A stretch of 44,797 nucleotides of DNA from Mixta sp. Marseille-Q2659 (GCF_940807255.1 NZ_CALNWY010000031.1:1-44797); one strand, 5' to 3'; positions 11,516 through 27,893 are shown, counted from the first letter of the stretch. The notes: generated by a model not told the origin, from the sequence alone. Made by a program: numbers and translations.

Positions 11516-12257
11516 CGATCGCGATTTTCTGCGTTACAGCCGTCAGCTGCTGCTGGAGGAGTTCGGCGTGGAAGGCCAGCAGCGCCTTCAGCGCGCCAGC
11601 GTCCTGATTGTCGGCCTCGGCGGACTGGGCGCGCCAGCAGCGCTGTGGCTGGCCGCCGCAGGCGTCGGCAAGCTGCTGCTGGCGGATGACGACCGGTTAC
11701 ATATCAGCAATTTGCAGCGTCAGATCCTGTATCGCAGCGCGGACTGTGGCAAAGCGAAAGCGCAGCTGGCTCAGCATCAGCTGCTGGCGCTTAATCCCCA
11801 GGTTGAAGCGATTGCGCTGGCGGAAAGGATGGATGAAGAACGGCTGCGGACGCTGTTGCCGCAGGTGGATCTGGTGCTGGACTGCAGCGATAACATGATG
11901 ACCCGACAGGCGGTAAACGCCGCCTGCGTCGCGGCGGGAAAACCGCTGATCAGCGGCAGCGCAGTGGGTTTCGGCGGGCAGCTGTTGGTAATCTCGCCGC
12001 CCTGGCGACACGGCTGCTACCGCTGTCTCTGGCCGGACAACAGCGAACCGCAGCGCAACTGCCGCACCGCAGGCGTACTTGGCCCGGTCGTCGGCACGAT
12101 TGGCACGTTACAGGCGCTTGAAGCACTGAAAATGCTGGCGGGTCTCCCCTCTTCCCTTGATGGACAGCTGCGTCTGTTTGATGGCCGTCAGCAAACCTGG
12201 CGCACGCTAAACCTTACGCCTGATGCGGGCTGTCCGGTCTGCGGAGGTGGCAGATGA
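11508..12257 (+). CDS. thiF: ThiS adenylyltransferase ThiF
   Basis: ThiF adenylates the ThiS C-terminus and helps load it with sulfur for thiazole synthesis; it is an E1-like enzyme. From ATG 11508 it has 249 residues (E. coli 251). Visible are the nucleotide loop GLGGLG (36-41), the zinc cysteines Cys170/Cys173 and Cys242/Cys245, and Cys185 in RNCRTAG, the position that forms a persulfide link to ThiS in E. coli. In-frame ATGs at 11499, 11505 and 11508 compete; I chose 11508 because [13 protein letters not shown] matches the family and GGGAG lies 9 bases upstream. The start overlaps the end of thiE by 8 bases. Confidence 0.95.
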
Positions 12258-12454
12258 AGGTAATCGTTAATGACGAAGCCCTGATGCTGGACGAAGCGCT
12301 GACGCTGGATCGACTGCTGGATAAGCTGGCCTGTCAGCAGGCAGGCACCGCGCTGGCGGTTAATCAGCAAATCGTGCCACGCGATCGCTGGACTCAACAT
12401 GCATTGCAGGATGGCGACGAGATCGTCATTTTTCAGGCCATTGCCGGAGGCTGA
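12254..12454 (+). CDS. thiS: sulfur carrier protein ThiS
   Basis: ThiS is a 66-residue ubiquitin-fold protein that carries thiocarboxylate sulfur to the thiazole synthase. It ends in the required Gly-Gly (QAIAGG), the site adenylated by ThiF. The start overlaps the thiF stop by 4 bases (ATGA), and thiG starts one base after its stop, so expression with its partners is tightly coupled. Confidence 0.96.
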   Translation: MKVIVNDEALMLDEALTLDRLLDKLACQQAGTALAVNQQIVPRDRWTQHALQDGDEIVIFQAIAGG

Positions 12455-12455
12455 T

Positions 12456-13235
12456 ATGTTACAGATAGCAGATAAACACTTTTCTTCTCGCCTGTTTACC
12501 GGCACTGGCAAATTCGCCACGCCCGCATTGATGCTGGAAGCGATTCGCGCGTCCGGTTCGCAGCTGGTAACGATGGCGATGAAGCGCCTCGATTTACGCG
12601 GCGGCGAAGACGGCATTCTGGCGCCGCTGCAGGCGCTGGGCGTCCAGCTGCTGCCCAATACCTCGGGAGCCAAAACGGCGGAGGAAGCGATATTCGCCGC
12701 CCGTCTGGCGCGTGAAGCGCTTGGCACCCACTGGCTGAAGCTTGAAATCCATCCCGATGCGCGCTACCTGTTGCCGGATGCGGTTGAAACGCTAAAAGCG
12801 GCAGAGCGGCTGGTCAAAGAGGGTTTTACCGTGCTGCCCTATTGCAGCGCCGATCCGGTGTTATGCAAAAGACTGGAAGAAGCAGGCTGCGCCGCCGTCA
12901 TGCCGCTGGGCGCGCCTATCGGCAGCAATCAGGGACTGAAAACGCGCGATCTGCTGGCGATCATCATTGAGCAGGCAAAAGTGCCGGTGGTGATTGATGC
13001 CGGTATCGGCGCGCCCAGCCATGCCAGCGAAGCGCTGGAGATGGGCGCGGACGCGGTGTTGGTCAATACCGCGATCGCCGTCGCGGGCGATCCGGTCACG
13101 ATGGCGCAGGCATTCCGCTTTGCCGTAGAAGCGGGTCGTTTGGGTTACCGCAGCGGTTTGGGCCATAGCCAGCAGCAGGCCATTCCCTCCAGCCCGCTAA
13201 CCGCTTTCCTCAGCCAACCGGAGGCGATGTCATGA
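12456..13235 (+). CDS. thiG: thiazole synthase ThiG
   Basis: ThiG builds the thiazole phosphate ring from deoxyxylulose phosphate, dehydroglycine and ThiS thiocarboxylate. The 259-residue TIM-barrel protein (E. coli 256) has the Schiff-base lysine Lys95 in WLKLEIHPD, plus [13 protein letters not shown] and the phosphate loop [10 protein letters not shown]. The open frame begins at 12399 inside thiS, but ATG 12456 is chosen because GGAGG (within the thiS Gly-Gly codons) precedes it and MLQIADKHF matches the family start. The C-terminal ~25 residues diverge from E. coli, a known variable region. Confidence 0.97.
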   Translation: MLQIADKHFSSRLFTGTGKFATPALMLEAIRASGSQLVTMAMKRLDLRGGEDGILAPLQALGVQLLPNTSGAKTAEEAIFAARLAREALGTHWLKLEIHPDARYLLPDAVETLKAAERLVKEGFTVLPYCSADPVLCKRLEEAGCAAVMPLGAPIGSNQGLKTRDLLAIIIEQAKVPVVIDAGIGAPSHASEALEMGADAVLVNTAIAVAGDPVTMAQAFRFAVEAGRLGYRSGLGHSQQQAIPSSPLTAFLSQPEAMS

Positions 13236-14359
13236 AAGATTTTATCGATCGCTGGCGCCAGCTTGACTGGGATGACATCAGGCTGCGTATCCACAGTAAA
13301 ACGGGGGCTGACGTACAGCAGGCGCTTAACGCACCGCGTCCGACGCGTGAAGACCTGATGGCGCTGCTCTCGCCCGCTGCCACCGCCTTTCTTGAGCCGA
13401 TGGCGCAAAAGGCGCAGCGGCTGACGCGGCAACGCTTCGGCAATACAGTCAGTTTTTATGTGCCCCTTTACCTTTCGAACCTGTGCGCTAACGACTGCAC
13501 CTACTGCGGCTTTTCCATGAGCAACCGCATTAAGCGGAAAACGCTTGATGCTGAAGAGATCGAACGTGAATGCCTGGCGATCCGCGCTATGGGATTTGAT
13601 CATCTGCTGCTGGTGACTGGTGAACATCAAACAAAGGTCGGCATCGATTACTTCCACCAGCATTTGCCGCAGATCCGTCAGCATTTCAGCTCGTTAATGA
13701 TGGAAGTGCAGCCGCTGGCGGAAGCGGAATATGCCGGTCTGAAACGTATCGGGTTGGATGGCGTGCTGGTTTATCAGGAAACCTATCATCCGAAGATTTA
13801 TCAACAGCATCATCTGAAAGGTAATAAACAGGACTTTTTCTTTCGCCTGGAAACGCCGGATCGCCTGGGCCGCGCCGGGATCGATAAGATCGGTCTCGGC
13901 GCGCTAATAGGTTTATCAGACAGCTGGCGTACCGACTGTTTTATGCTGGCAGAACATTTGCTGTGGCTGCAGCAGAGTTACTGGCAGAGCCGCTATTCGA
14001 TCGCCTTTCCGCGTCTGCGTCCCTGCGCCGGTGGCATCGAGCCCGCCTCGCTTATGAGCGAGGCGCAGCTGGTACAGACCATCTGCGCTTTCCGACTGTT
14101 TGCGCCGGAAGTCGAACTTTCGCTATCGACCCGTGAATCACCTGCTTTTCGCGATCGCGTTGTGCCGCTGGCGATCAATAGCGTTAGCGCTTTTTCTAAA
14201 ACGCAGCCCGGCGGCTATGCGGAAAATCGACCGGAACTGGAACAGTTTTCGCCAGACGATCACCGCACGCCGCAGGAAGTGGCCGCCGCGCTCACCCAGG
14301 CGGGCTTACAACCGGTCTGGAAAGACTGGGATAGCTGGTTAGGACGTGCGTCATCGTAA
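13232..14359 (+). CDS. thiH: 2-iminoacetate synthase (radical SAM tyrosine lyase)
   Basis: ThiH cleaves tyrosine by radical SAM chemistry to give dehydroglycine for ThiG, plus p-cresol. The 375-residue protein (E. coli 377) has the radical SAM iron-sulfur motif Cys85-x3-Cys89-x2-Cys92 (CANDCTYC), followed by [13 protein letters not shown]. The conserved LVYQETYHP and [10 protein letters not shown] stretches are present. Its ATG overlaps the thiG stop, and it ends thiCEFSGH. The convergent DUF1176 gene ends 18 bases beyond it with no clear terminator between. Confidence 0.97.
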   Translation: MKDFIDRWRQLDWDDIRLRIHSKTGADVQQALNAPRPTREDLMALLSPAATAFLEPMAQKAQRLTRQRFGNTVSFYVPLYLSNLCANDCTYCGFSMSNRIKRKTLDAEEIERECLAIRAMGFDHLLLVTGEHQTKVGIDYFHQHLPQIRQHFSSLMMEVQPLAEAEYAGLKRIGLDGVLVYQETYHPKIYQQHHLKGNKQDFFFRLETPDRLGRAGIDKIGLGALIGLSDSWRTDCFMLAEHLLWLQQSYWQSRYSIAFPRLRPCAGGIEPASLMSEAQLVQTICAFRLFAPEVELSLSTRESPAFRDRVVPLAINSVSAFSKTQPGGYAENRPELEQFSPDDHRTPQEVAAALTQAGLQPVWKDWDSWLGRASS

Positions 14360-14377
14360 CGTTGCACGGGAACGACA

Positions 14378-15451
14378 TTAATTGCCCTGATTATCCGTAT
14401 AGCCCGGCGTCGCCCAGACGGAGGGCCAGTCTCCCGGCTCGCCGCCGTCGCAGCTGGGCTGGCTGTTATAGCTTATCAGATGAAAATCGTGCCCATCGTA
14501 ACGCCAGGTAGCGCTTTCGCCACAGTCAGCAATACCGCGACCGCGAGCGGCATGAAACAGCTGGCCGCTTTGCGGATCATAACTGGCTTCGGTAAACCAG
14601 CTTATGCTGTTGGGTTTGCCTTCATCATCTTTTAGCGGCAGCGGCAGAACCAGTTGCTGCGCCTTTTCCGGCGCGGTGCGCGGCGTAATAAAGAGTACGC
14701 TGGAAGACTGATAGGCACCCATACCGCAGTTAATCATGACCAGCGCATGCTGCGCATCCAGCGGCTGCGCTTCGCTGCGCGCTACCTCATCTTCCGCAGG
14801 CTCGCACTCTTCCTGTTTCAGCGCCGGCTGCTGGCTGGCAATCACTTTTTTAAGCAGTGCCTGCGCATCATCTAATGGCACAACTGCTGGCACCGGCGGG
14901 AATTGAGGTGCGGCAGAAGCACGCGGCGGAACACTGTTAGCCGGTTGATCGCCGGTTTTAAACAGCGCCGTTTGGTTATCAATCCGCCCCTGACGCTCAT
15001 CGACAAACAGCAGGGCTGCGTTTAGACCGCTGAGCGAGCCAGCGACATCATTATCGGAAGTCAGGGAAATGGTCATCGCATTTTTCGCCGCCGCCACCAG
15101 CGCCTGAATATCATTCAGGTCCGCGCTATGGGCGTTAGCGTAATCATTATTGGCATCAGCATCTGACAGCGTAATATCATGTTCCCAGCGCTTCCCATCC
15201 AGCCAGATCCCTTCGGCTTTATTCGCGTCAAAACTCATGATATCAAGCGACGCGGCACCATCAGGGCCTGCCTGATGACGAATAACGATGCGCATATTTT
15301 CATCCACGTTGCGAATATCGCAGTCGTTCAGGTTATTACAGGTGACCTGCCACTCTTTAAACAGGCGTTGTACCGGTTCGTCGGCTGCGAAAGCCGGCAG
15401 CTGCCAGATTACGATGCCAGCCAGCAGTACGCTTTTGATCAACAGTTTCAT
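14378..15451 (-). CDS. periplasmic DUF1176 domain protein, function unknown
   Basis: This 357-residue protein has a clear Sec signal peptide: MKLLIK, a hydrophobic core, and probable cleavage after PAFA. The mature part starts with the FKEWQVTCNNLNDCDIR pattern I associate with DUF1176 and ends with paired cysteines (IADCG and QPSCDGG) that could form disulfides. The name rests on recall of the family pattern, and I know no biochemical function. It lies downstream of rpoC on the same strand, beyond a strong terminator, and converges on thiH. E. coli K-12 has no gene in this position, so it is a lineage-specific neighbour in an otherwise fixed block. Confidence 0.75.
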   Translation of the reverse strand: MKLLIKSVLLAGIVIWQLPAFAADEPVQRLFKEWQVTCNNLNDCDIRNVDENMRIVIRHQAGPDGAASLDIMSFDANKAEGIWLDGKRWEHDITLSDADANNDYANAHSADLNDIQALVAAAKNAMTISLTSDNDVAGSLSGLNAALLFVDERQGRIDNQTALFKTGDQPANSVPPRASAAPQFPPVPAVVPLDDAQALLKKVIASQQPALKQEECEPAEDEVARSEAQPLDAQHALVMINCGMGAYQSSSVLFITPRTAPEKAQQLVLPLPLKDDEGKPNSISWFTEASYDPQSGQLFHAARGRGIADCGESATWRYDGHDFHLISYNSQPSCDGGEPGDWPSVWATPGYTDNQGN

Positions 15452-15481
15452 GCGAATGTTCCCTCACTGTGCGGAAGATAT

Positions 15482-15507
15482 AAAAAAACCCTGCCGAAGC
15501 AGGGTTT
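15482..15507 (-). terminator. rpoBC operon terminator
   Basis: On the minus strand, AAACCCTGC-TTCG-GCAGGGTTT has a UUCG-type tetraloop and runs into a seven-T tail. It lies 22 bases after the rpoC stop and upstream of the DUF1176 gene. Confidence 0.93.
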
Positions 15508-15529
15508 GATTTTACAGCATGCCTGACGA

Positions 15530-19753
<4,224 letters not shown>

Positions 19754-19851
19754 GGATTAGCTCCCGTCGGAGTGAGACTTCTCAAGAGAGCCCGGCCCAA
19801 AGGCCGAACTCTCTTGTAACCAGTACGAATGCGAGTGTTACCTTGCGGCTG

Positions 19852-22800
19852 TTACTCGTCTTCCAGCTCGATGTTGATACCCAGCGAGCGGATCTCTTTC
19901 AACAGTACGTTGAAGGATTCCGGCATGCCCGGTTCCATCTGATGGTTGCCGTCCACGATGTTCTTATACATCTTGGTACGACCGTTAACGTCATCAGACT
20001 TAACGGTGAGCATTTCCTGCAATGTGTAAGCTGCGCCGTATGCTTCCAGCGCCCACACTTCCATCTCACCGAAGCGCTGACCACCGAACTGCGCCTTACC
20101 ACCCAGCGGCTGCTGAGTAACGAGGCTGTAAGAGCCGGTAGAACGTGCGTGCATCTTGTCATCAACCAGGTGGTTGAGTTTCAGCATGTACATGTAGCCA
20201 ACGGTAACCGGACGCTCGAACTGCTCGCCAGTACGACCATCAAACAGGGTGATCTGGCCAGAAGTCGGCAGATCGCCAAGCTGTAACAGCTCTTTGATTT
20301 CGCTTTCTTTCGCGCCATCAAACACCGGCGTTGCGATCGGCATACCTTTTTTCAGGTTTTCAGCCAGACGCAGCACTTCATCATCAGAGAAGGTGTTCAG
20401 ATCAACACGCTGACGAACGTCGGCGCCCAGATCGTAAGCACGCTGGATAAACTCACGCAGCTTGGCCACTTCTTCCTGCTTCTTCAGCATCGCATTGATC
20501 TTGTCGCCAATGCCTTTGGCCGCCATGCCCAGGTGCGTTTCCAGAATCTGACCGATGTTCATACGAGACGGTACGCCCAGCGGGTTCAGTACGATATCGA
20601 CCGGCGTGCCGTTCTCATCGTAAGGCATATCTTCGATCGGGTTGATCTTAGAGATAACACCTTTGTTCCCGTGACGACCTGCCATCTTGTCACCAGGCTG
20701 GATCTGACGTTTAACGGCCAGATACACTTTAACGATTTTCAGCACGCCCGGTGCCAGGTCATCGCCCTGAGTGATTTTGCGGCGCTTGGCTTCAAGTTTC
20801 TTCTCAAACTCGTGCTTCAGCTCATCGTACTGCTCAGCCAGCTGCTCCAGCTGATTCTGTTTCTGCTCGTCGGTCAGGCCCAGTTCCAGCCAACGCTCGC
20901 GCGGCAGCTTGTCCAGTTTTTCCGCTTCCACACCGCCAGAAACCAGCACGGAGTGAATACGGGCAAACAGGCCAGCTTCAAGGATCTGCAATTCTTCAGT
21001 CAGGTCTTTCTTCGCCTGCTTCAGCTGCATCTCTTCGATTTCCAGCGCGCGCTTGTCTTTTTCCACGCCATCGCGGGTAAAGACCTGCACGTCGATAACG
21101 GTACCGGAAACGCCGTTCGGTACACGCAGAGAAGAGTCTTTAACGTCAGACGCTTTCTCACCGAAGATCGCACGCAGCAGTTTTTCTTCTGGCGTCAGCT
21201 GGGTTTCACCTTTCGGCGTTACCTTACCAACCAGAATGTCGCCGCCGGTCACTTCCGCACCGATATAAACGATACCGGATTCATCCAGTTTGGAGAGCGC
21301 TGCTTCACCCACGTTCGGGATATCAGCAGTGATCTCTTCTGGCCCCAGCTTGGTGTCACGCGACACGCATGCCAGTTCCTGAATATGAATGGTGGTAAAG
21401 CGATCTTCCTGTACTACGCGCTCGGAGACCAGAATGGAGTCTTCGAAGTTGTAGCCGTTCCACGGCATGAACGCCACGCGCATATTCTGACCCAGCGCCA
21501 GTTCACCGAGGTCGGTGGACGGACCGTCTGCCAGCACGTCGCCGCGCTCAACCGGCTCACCCAGAGAAACACACGGCATCTGGTTGATGCAGGTGTTCTG
21601 GTTAGAACGGGTATATTTGGTCAGGTTGTAGATGTCGATGCCAGCTTCGCCCGGATACATCTCGTCTTCGTTAACTTTGATAACGATACGGGACGCGTCG
21701 ACGTACTGAACCAGACCGCCACGTTTAGCAACCGCAGTTACACCGGAGTCAACCGCTACCGCACGTTCCATACCGGTACCAACCAGCGGCTTATCAGCAC
21801 GCAGAGTCGGAACCGCCTGACGTTGCATGTTCGCACCCATCAAGGCGCGGTTAGCATCATCGTGTTCCAGGAACGGGATCAGGGATGCACCGACGGAAAC
21901 CACCTGCTGGGTGGAAACGTCCATGTAGTCAACCTGGTCACGGCTAAACAGGCTCGATTCGCCTTTGCTACGGCAAGTCACCAGGTCGTCTACGAAGTGA
22001 CCTTCGTCGTCGAGGTTGGTGTTCGCCTGAGCGATAACGTAGTTACCCTCTTCAATCGCAGAGAGGTAATGAATTTCATCGGTTACCACGCCGTCGATAA
22101 CGCGACGGTACGGGGTTTCCAGGAAACCGTATTCGTTGGTCTGCGCATACACGGACAGCGAGTTGATCAGACCGATGTTCGGACCTTCCGGCGTTTCGAT
22201 TGGACATACACGACCGTAGTGCGTCGGGTGTACGTCTCGAACTTCGAAGCCTGCACGCTCACGCGTCAAGCCGCCTGGGCCCAGAGCAGAGATACGACGC
22301 TTATGGGTAATCTCAGACAGCGGGTTGTTCTGGTCCATAAACTGTGAAAGCTGGCTGGAACCAAAGAACTCTTTCACCGCTGCAGAGATCGGCTTAGCGT
22401 TAATCATATCCTGCGGCATCAGCGTATCGAGGTCGCCTAAAGAGAGACGCTCTTTAACCGCACGCTCAACACGAACCAGACCTACGCGGAACTGGTTTTC
22501 AGCCATTTCGCCAACGGAACGGATACGACGGTTGCCGAGGTGGTCAATATCATCCACTTCGCCACGGCCGTTACGGATACCGATGAGCTTCTTCATCACT
22601 TCAATGATGTCTTCTTTGCTCAGGATACCGGACCCTTCGATCTCGTCGCGACCCAGAGAACGGTTGAACTTCATGCGGCCTACCGCAGAAAGATCGTAAC
22701 GGTCTTCGGAGAAGAACAGATTCTCGAACAGGTTTTCCGCAGCTTCACGCGTCGGCGGCTCGCCCGGACGCATCATGCGATAGATCTCAACCAGCGCGCT

Positions 22801-23880
22801 CAGGCGATCGTTGGTTGGGTCAACGCGCAGCGTTTCGGAGATATAAGCGCCGTGATCCAGATCGTTGGTAAACAGCGTTTCAATACGTTTGTGACCGGAC
22901 TGGCTCAGCTTAGCCAGCAGATCCAGCGACAGCTCCATGTTAGCGGAGACAATCAGCTCACCGGTGCTTTCATCAACGTAGTCTTTAGCAACCACTTTGC
23001 CTGCGATATATTCCACCGGGACTTCGATGTGCTGAATGCCATCTTTTTCCAGCTGACGAATATGACGCGCGGTGATGCGGCGACCTTTTTCAACGTAGAC
23101 CGTACCGTTCGCTTCAATATCGAAGGAGGCGGTTTCGCCACGCAGGCGCTCAGGCACCAGCTCCATCTGCAGCTTGTTGTCACGGATTTCAAACACCACT
23201 TTTTCGAAGAACAGGTCAAGGATCTGTTCAGTGGTGTAGTTCAGTGCGCGCAGAATGATACTGGCCGGCAGTTTGCGGCGGCGGTCAATACGGACGAACA
23301 GGTTGTCTTTCGGGTCAAACTCAAAGTCGAGCCATGAACCGCGGTAAGGAATAATACGTGCGTTGTACAGCACTTTACCCGAAGAGTGGGTTTTACCCTT
23401 ATCGCTGTCAAAGAATACGCCAGGACTACGATGCAGCTGAGAAACGATAACCCTTTCAGTACCGTTGATAACAAAGGTACCGTTTTCGGTCATGAGCGGA
23501 ATTTCGCCCATGTAAACTTCTTGTTCTTTGATGTCTTTAACGGTGCCTTCCGGCGCTTCGCGCTCGTAGATCACCAGACGCAGCTTAACGCGCAGCGGAG
23601 CAGAATATGTCACGCCACGGATCTGACATTCTTTAACATCAAAAACAGGTTCGCCTAAGCGGTAGCTGACATACTGCAGCTCAGAGTTGCCGCTATAGCT
23701 CTGGATTGGGAATACGGAACGGAAAGCAGCTTCCAAACCATATTGGCCTTCCGGATCTTGCTCGATAAACTTCTGGAACGAGTCAAGCTGGATAGAAAGG
23801 AGATAGGGTACGTCCAGAACCTGTGGACGTTTGCCAAAATCCTTACGAATGCGTTTTTTCTCGGTATAGGAGTAAACCAT
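19852..23880 (-). CDS. rpoB: RNA polymerase beta subunit
   Basis: RpoB forms the other half of the polymerase active cleft. The 1342 residues equal E. coli. The rifampicin-binding cluster ([20 protein letters not shown] and following [10 protein letters not shown]) has the usual wild-type residues, so no rifampicin-resistance substitution is visible there. The GRHGNKGV and KLNHLVDDK motifs near the C-terminus are intact. It lies 325 bases downstream of rplL, beyond a partial terminator that adjusts polymerase output relative to ribosomal protein output. Confidence 0.99.
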   Translation of the reverse strand: MVYSYTEKKRIRKDFGKRPQVLDVPYLLSIQLDSFQKFIEQDPEGQYGLEAAFRSVFPIQSYSGNSELQYVSYRLGEPVFDVKECQIRGVTYSAPLRVKLRLVIYEREAPEGTVKDIKEQEVYMGEIPLMTENGTFVINGTERVIVSQLHRSPGVFFDSDKGKTHSSGKVLYNARIIPYRGSWLDFEFDPKDNLFVRIDRRRKLPASIILRALNYTTEQILDLFFEKVVFEIRDNKLQMELVPERLRGETASFDIEANGTVYVEKGRRITARHIRQLEKDGIQHIEVPVEYIAGKVVAKDYVDESTGELIVSANMELSLDLLAKLSQSGHKRIETLFTNDLDHGAYISETLRVDPTNDRLSALVEIYRMMRPGEPPTREAAENLFENLFFSEDRYDLSAVGRMKFNRSLGRDEIEGSGILSKEDIIEVMKKLIGIRNGRGEVDDIDHLGNRRIRSVGEMAENQFRVGLVRVERAVKERLSLGDLDTLMPQDMINAKPISAAVKEFFGSSQLSQFMDQNNPLSEITHKRRISALGPGGLTRERAGFEVRDVHPTHYGRVCPIETPEGPNIGLINSLSVYAQTNEYGFLETPYRRVIDGVVTDEIHYLSAIEEGNYVIAQANTNLDDEGHFVDDLVTCRSKGESSLFSRDQVDYMDVSTQQVVSVGASLIPFLEHDDANRALMGANMQRQAVPTLRADKPLVGTGMERAVAVDSGVTAVAKRGGLVQYVDASRIVIKVNEDEMYPGEAGIDIYNLTKYTRSNQNTCINQMPCVSLGEPVERGDVLADGPSTDLGELALGQNMRVAFMPWNGYNFEDSILVSERVVQEDRFTTIHIQELACVSRDTKLGPEEITADIPNVGEAALSKLDESGIVYIGAEVTGGDILVGKVTPKGETQLTPEEKLLRAIFGEKASDVKDSSLRVPNGVSGTVIDVQVFTRDGVEKDKRALEIEEMQLKQAKKDLTEELQILEAGLFARIHSVLVSGGVEAEKLDKLPRERWLELGLTDEQKQNQLEQLAEQYDELKHEFEKKLEAKRRKITQGDDLAPGVLKIVKVYLAVKRQIQPGDKMAGRHGNKGVISKINPIEDMPYDENGTPVDIVLNPLGVPSRMNIGQILETHLGMAAKGIGDKINAMLKKQEEVAKLREFIQRAYDLGADVRQRVDLNTFSDDEVLRLAENLKKGMPIATPVFDGAKESEIKELLQLGDLPTSGQITLFDGRTGEQFERPVTVGYMYMLKLNHLVDDKMHARSTGSYSLVTQQPLGGKAQFGGQRFGEMEVWALEAYGAAYTLQEMLTVKSDDVNGRTKMYKNIVDGNHQMEPGMPESFNVLLKEIRSLGINIELEDE

Positions 23881-24205
23881 AGGGTTCCTCAGCTAGCTGA
23901 CAAGTCGACCCACTCTGTCCGTCCTGAAGGACAGTTCATGCAACACTATTTTGTTTCCCGGAAAGTGCGAGACACTCCCCGCAATACGTCTTTCTATCAC
24001 TCTTAAATCATTTCATTGCTCTTGCATGGGCAGGGAACCCTGCAGGGAAGCAGTATATTAAGTCGTCGATAGAAAAAGATATTGAAGACGCCCAATGGAC
24101 AAACAGTGCGAAACCCCATTGAGGGCCTGTAGCGCAAAAAGGCTGGTGACCAAAAAGTCACCAGCCATCAGCCTAACAAGTCAGGCTGCAACCTGGAGGG
24201 TTGGC
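23881..24205 (-). other. rplL-rpoB intercistronic region
   Basis: This 325-base stretch has no gene. Besides the attenuator hairpin at 24136-24166 it holds the rpoB leader, which in E. coli contains an RNase III cleavage stem. I see possible pairing material near 24040-24110 but cannot define the cut site. Length and position match the E. coli spacer (about 320 bases). Confidence 0.6.
24136..24166 (-). terminator. rplL-rpoB attenuator (partial terminator)
   Basis: On the minus strand GGCTGGTGAC-TTTTTG-GTCACCAGCC is followed by TTTTTGCGC. It starts 39 bases after rplL. The same hairpin in E. coli stops most but not all transcripts, so rpoBC is transcribed less than rplJL. Confidence 0.9.
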
Positions 24206-24589
<384 letters not shown>

Positions 24590-24633
24590 TCAGAAAATAG
24601 TGTGTACGTAAAAGTGCGTAGTAAAAGAAGGCC

Positions 24634-25131
24634 TTAAGCGGCTTCTTTTGCATCGCGTACGGCAGCCAGGGTGCGGACCAGTTTGCCGGCAGCGGCTTCT
24701 TTCATGGTCGACATCAGACGTGCCAGTGCTTCTTCGTAGGTCGGCAGCGTTGCCAGACGGTCAATTTGTGCCGCCGGGATCAGCTCACCTTCAAAGGCTG
24801 CAGCTTTGACCTCAAATTTTGCATTCGCTTTCGCGAACTCTTTGAACAGACGAGCAGCAGCGCCCGGGTGTTCCATAGAGTATGCAATCAGGGTCGGACC
24901 AACAAACGTGTCTTTCAGGCACTCAAACTGAGTACCTTCTACGACGCGGCGCAGCAGGGTGTTACGAACAACACGCATGTAAACGCCAGCTTCACGACCT
25001 GCTTTACGCAGTTCAGTCATTTTATCTACGGTTACGCCACGAGAATCCGCAACTACCGCAGACAGCGCGCCTTTGGCTACTTCGCTGACTTCAGCAACAA
25101 TCGCTTGTTTGTCTTGAAGATTTAATGCCAT
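24634..25131 (-). CDS. rplJ: 50S ribosomal protein L10
   Basis: L10 anchors L7/L12 dimers to the ribosome. The 165 residues match E. coli L10, with the N-terminal rRNA-binding part ([27 protein letters not shown]) and the C-terminal helix near 135-165 that holds L7/L12. L10 with bound L7/L12 also represses its own mRNA through the long leader upstream (25132-25478). GGAGC precedes the start at a normal distance. Confidence 0.98.
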   Translation of the reverse strand: MALNLQDKQAIVAEVSEVAKGALSAVVADSRGVTVDKMTELRKAGREAGVYMRVVRNTLLRRVVEGTQFECLKDTFVGPTLIAYSMEHPGAAARLFKEFAKANAKFEVKAAAFEGELIPAAQIDRLATLPTYEEALARLMSTMKEAAAGKLVRTLAAVRDAKEAA

Positions 25132-25235
25132 TAGCTTTTGCTCCTGGATTTTAGCCGGAGGAGAAATTCCCGCCGGAACTCACTTCACCTGGCAACCGAA
25201 AGGAAGCCAGGCGCTAAAACACGGTGAGCAGAATC

Positions 25236-25348
25236 CAGAAAATAAAAATATTCTTCAGGCTCTGTCACCGTCTACGCAGGAATATTAAGTTCCTTACGAA
25301 ACACCTGCGGTCTTGGACGGAGGCCTGGATAAGGCCAGGCTCCAACCG
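25236..25348 (-). promoter_or_regulatory. L10 leader, autoregulatory RNA site
   Basis: The rplJ leader (347 bases, no gene) contains the conserved enterobacterial L10 site. The minus strand reads GGTTGGAGCCTGGCC with a CCAGGCC partner, then AGACCGCAGGTGTTTCG, CCTGCGTAGACGG and TGACAGAGCC. This fold binds the L10-L7/L12 complex and, when bound, blocks translation of rplJ and rplL. The boundaries are approximate. Confidence 0.85.
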
Positions 25349-25442
25349 AAAATCTGTTGCCCGTCTCTTGTGTCGCAGCAATAAAACTGGTCAAGAAGAA
25401 AATATCAGGCGACGTTCTGTTTAACAGAACAACGGGCGTAAG

Positions 25443-25471
25443 ATTCTAGAGGAAACTTTCGCCCGCGTAAA
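25443..25471 (-). promoter_or_regulatory. rplJ promoter
   Basis: Minus strand: -35 TTTACG (25471-25466), 17-base spacer, -10 TAGAAT (25448-25443). It starts the rplJL-rpoBC unit within 40 bases of the rplA stop, the place of the known E. coli L10 promoter. Confidence 0.75.
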
Positions 25472-25478
25472 GCGATTA

Positions 25479-26660
<1,182 letters not shown>

Positions 26661-26690
26661 TTAATCTTTCACATGGCATTAAAGCCACAT

Positions 26691-26729
26691 AAAAACAAAA
26701 GGCGCGAAATTATAGTGCAATTTCGCGCC
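26691..26729 (-). terminator. secE-nusG terminator
   Basis: On the minus strand an 11-pair perfect stem GGCGCGAAATT / AATTTCGCGCC with a 7-base loop is followed by TTTTGTTTTT. It starts 37 bases after nusG and ends the secE-nusG transcript. The rplK promoter -10 element lies in its loop and right arm. Confidence 0.9.
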
Positions 26730-26737
26730 TCCTGCAA
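26709..26737 (-). promoter_or_regulatory. rplK promoter, nested in the nusG terminator
   Basis: Minus strand: -35 TTGCAG (26737-26732), 17-base spacer, perfect -10 TATAAT (26714-26709). The predicted start (~26702) falls at the 3' side of the terminator stem, so new transcripts would lack the left arm and not form the hairpin. Confidence 0.75.
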
Positions 26738-26765
26738 CCCTTATTCGATCATCCGAACGGGTAAT

Positions 26766-27311
26766 TTAGCCTTTTTCTACCTGGCCGAAATCCAGCTCAA
26801 CCGGTGTGGCACGGCCGAAAATCGAAACAGAAACCTTCAGGCGGCTCTTCTCGTAATCAACCTCTTCTACCACGCCATTAAAGTCGGCAAACGGACCGTC
26901 ATTAACACGAACCATTTCACCCGGCTCGAAGAGCGTTTTCGGACGCGGTTTGTCGCCAACCTGTTGCAGACGGTTCATGATCGCATCGACTTCTTTATCG
27001 CTAATCGGTGCCGGACGATCGGACGTACCGCCAATGAATCCCATAACGCGCGGAACACTGCGCACCAGGTGCCAGCTTGCGTCATTCATTACCATTTGCA
27101 CCAGCACGTAGCCTGGGAAGAATTTGCGTTCGCTTTTACGACGCTGACCGCCACGGATCTCCACAACTTCTTCGGTGGGAACCATAACATCGCCAAACAA
27201 CTCTTCCATATTATGCAATTTGATATGCTCACGCAGCGACTGTGCTACGCGCGCCTCAAAACCGGAAAACGCCTGAACGACGTACCAGCGCTTTTTTGGA
27301 GCTTCAGACAT
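26766..27311 (-). CDS. nusG: transcription elongation/antitermination factor NusG
   Basis: NusG binds elongating RNA polymerase, suppresses pausing, assists Rho and couples transcription to the ribosome via S10. The 181 residues equal E. coli. The N-terminal NGN domain begins after [17 protein letters not shown]; the C-terminal KOW domain contains [17 protein letters not shown] near 132-148. It is one base from the secE stop, so the two are cotranslated. Confidence 0.98.
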   Translation of the reverse strand: MSEAPKKRWYVVQAFSGFEARVAQSLREHIKLHNMEELFGDVMVPTEEVVEIRGGQRRKSERKFFPGYVLVQMVMNDASWHLVRSVPRVMGFIGGTSDRPAPISDKEVDAIMNRLQQVGDKPRPKTLFEPGEMVRVNDGPFADFNGVVEEVDYEKSRLKVSVSIFGRATPVELDFGQVEKG

Positions 27312-27312
27312 C

Positions 27313-27696
27313 TCAGAACCTCAGGCCAGTGATAAACGATACCAGACGGACCAGAATACCATCCAGCCCCCACAAAATCAGTGACATCACGGCGGTAACC
27401 GCGGCAACGATTAAGGTGGTATGCAGCGTTTCCTGACGCGTAGGCCAAATAACTTTGCGCACTTCGGTTCTGGCTTCACGAGCGAAAGCCAACGTTGCTT
27501 TACCTTTCGTCGTCAACAGCGCAATGCCGCCTGCCGCCGCGATCAGAATAACAACGGCCAATGCGCGCAGCGGTAAGGTCACTTCGCGATAGTAGAAGTT
27601 ACCTACGATTGCCACGATCAGCAAAATGGCGACGACTACCCACTTTATCGCTTCCAGGCCGCGCCCGCTTCCTTGAGCTTCGGTATTAGCACTCAT
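27313..27696 (-). CDS. secE: protein translocase subunit SecE
   Basis: SecE is an essential inner-membrane subunit of the SecYEG channel. From ATG 27696 it has 127 residues, as in E. coli, with three membrane segments near 19-37, 43-63 and 94-115 and the conserved amphipathic stretch [13 protein letters not shown] before the last. The frame is open 15 codons further up (27741), but the chosen start begins [13 protein letters not shown], follows AGGTTGG and matches the family. The 231-base gap to tuf has the tuf terminator at its start and should hold the secE promoter; I cannot define that promoter confidently. No tRNA gene lies here. Confidence 0.96.
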   Translation of the reverse strand: MSANTEAQGSGRGLEAIKWVVVAILLIVAIVGNFYYREVTLPLRALAVVILIAAAGGIALLTTKGKATLAFAREARTEVRKVIWPTRQETLHTTLIVAAVTAVMSLILWGLDGILVRLVSFITGLRF

Positions 27697-27870
27697 AAAC
27701 CAACCTGCCACATAAATCAGAAACAATTTTGCCCCGCGCATGCGAGGCAGCCAAACCGAATGCAGCTTTCGAGGCGTAACTCGGTCGATTACGCCGTGCT
27801 ACAGAGCCTGTCTCAGCAATGATTATGAGCAAAGAATCACTGATGAGCCAGGTTCTATGTTACAGCGTAT

Positions 27871-27893
27871 AAAAAGGGCATCAAATGATGCCC
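27871..27893 (-). terminator. tuf intrinsic terminator
   Basis: On the minus strand GAGGGCATC-ATTT-GATGCCC is followed by TTTTTATA. It starts 35 bases after the tuf stop and separates the str operon from secE-nusG. Confidence 0.9.

Noticed and set aside
20533-22347. 604-codon plus-strand open frame antisense to rpoB
   Set aside because: Same codon-bias shadow effect, and the translation has no recognisable domain.
27742-27870. Search for tRNA genes between tuf and secE
   Set aside because: No cloverleaf-like sequence or conserved TTCGANTC arm is visible.
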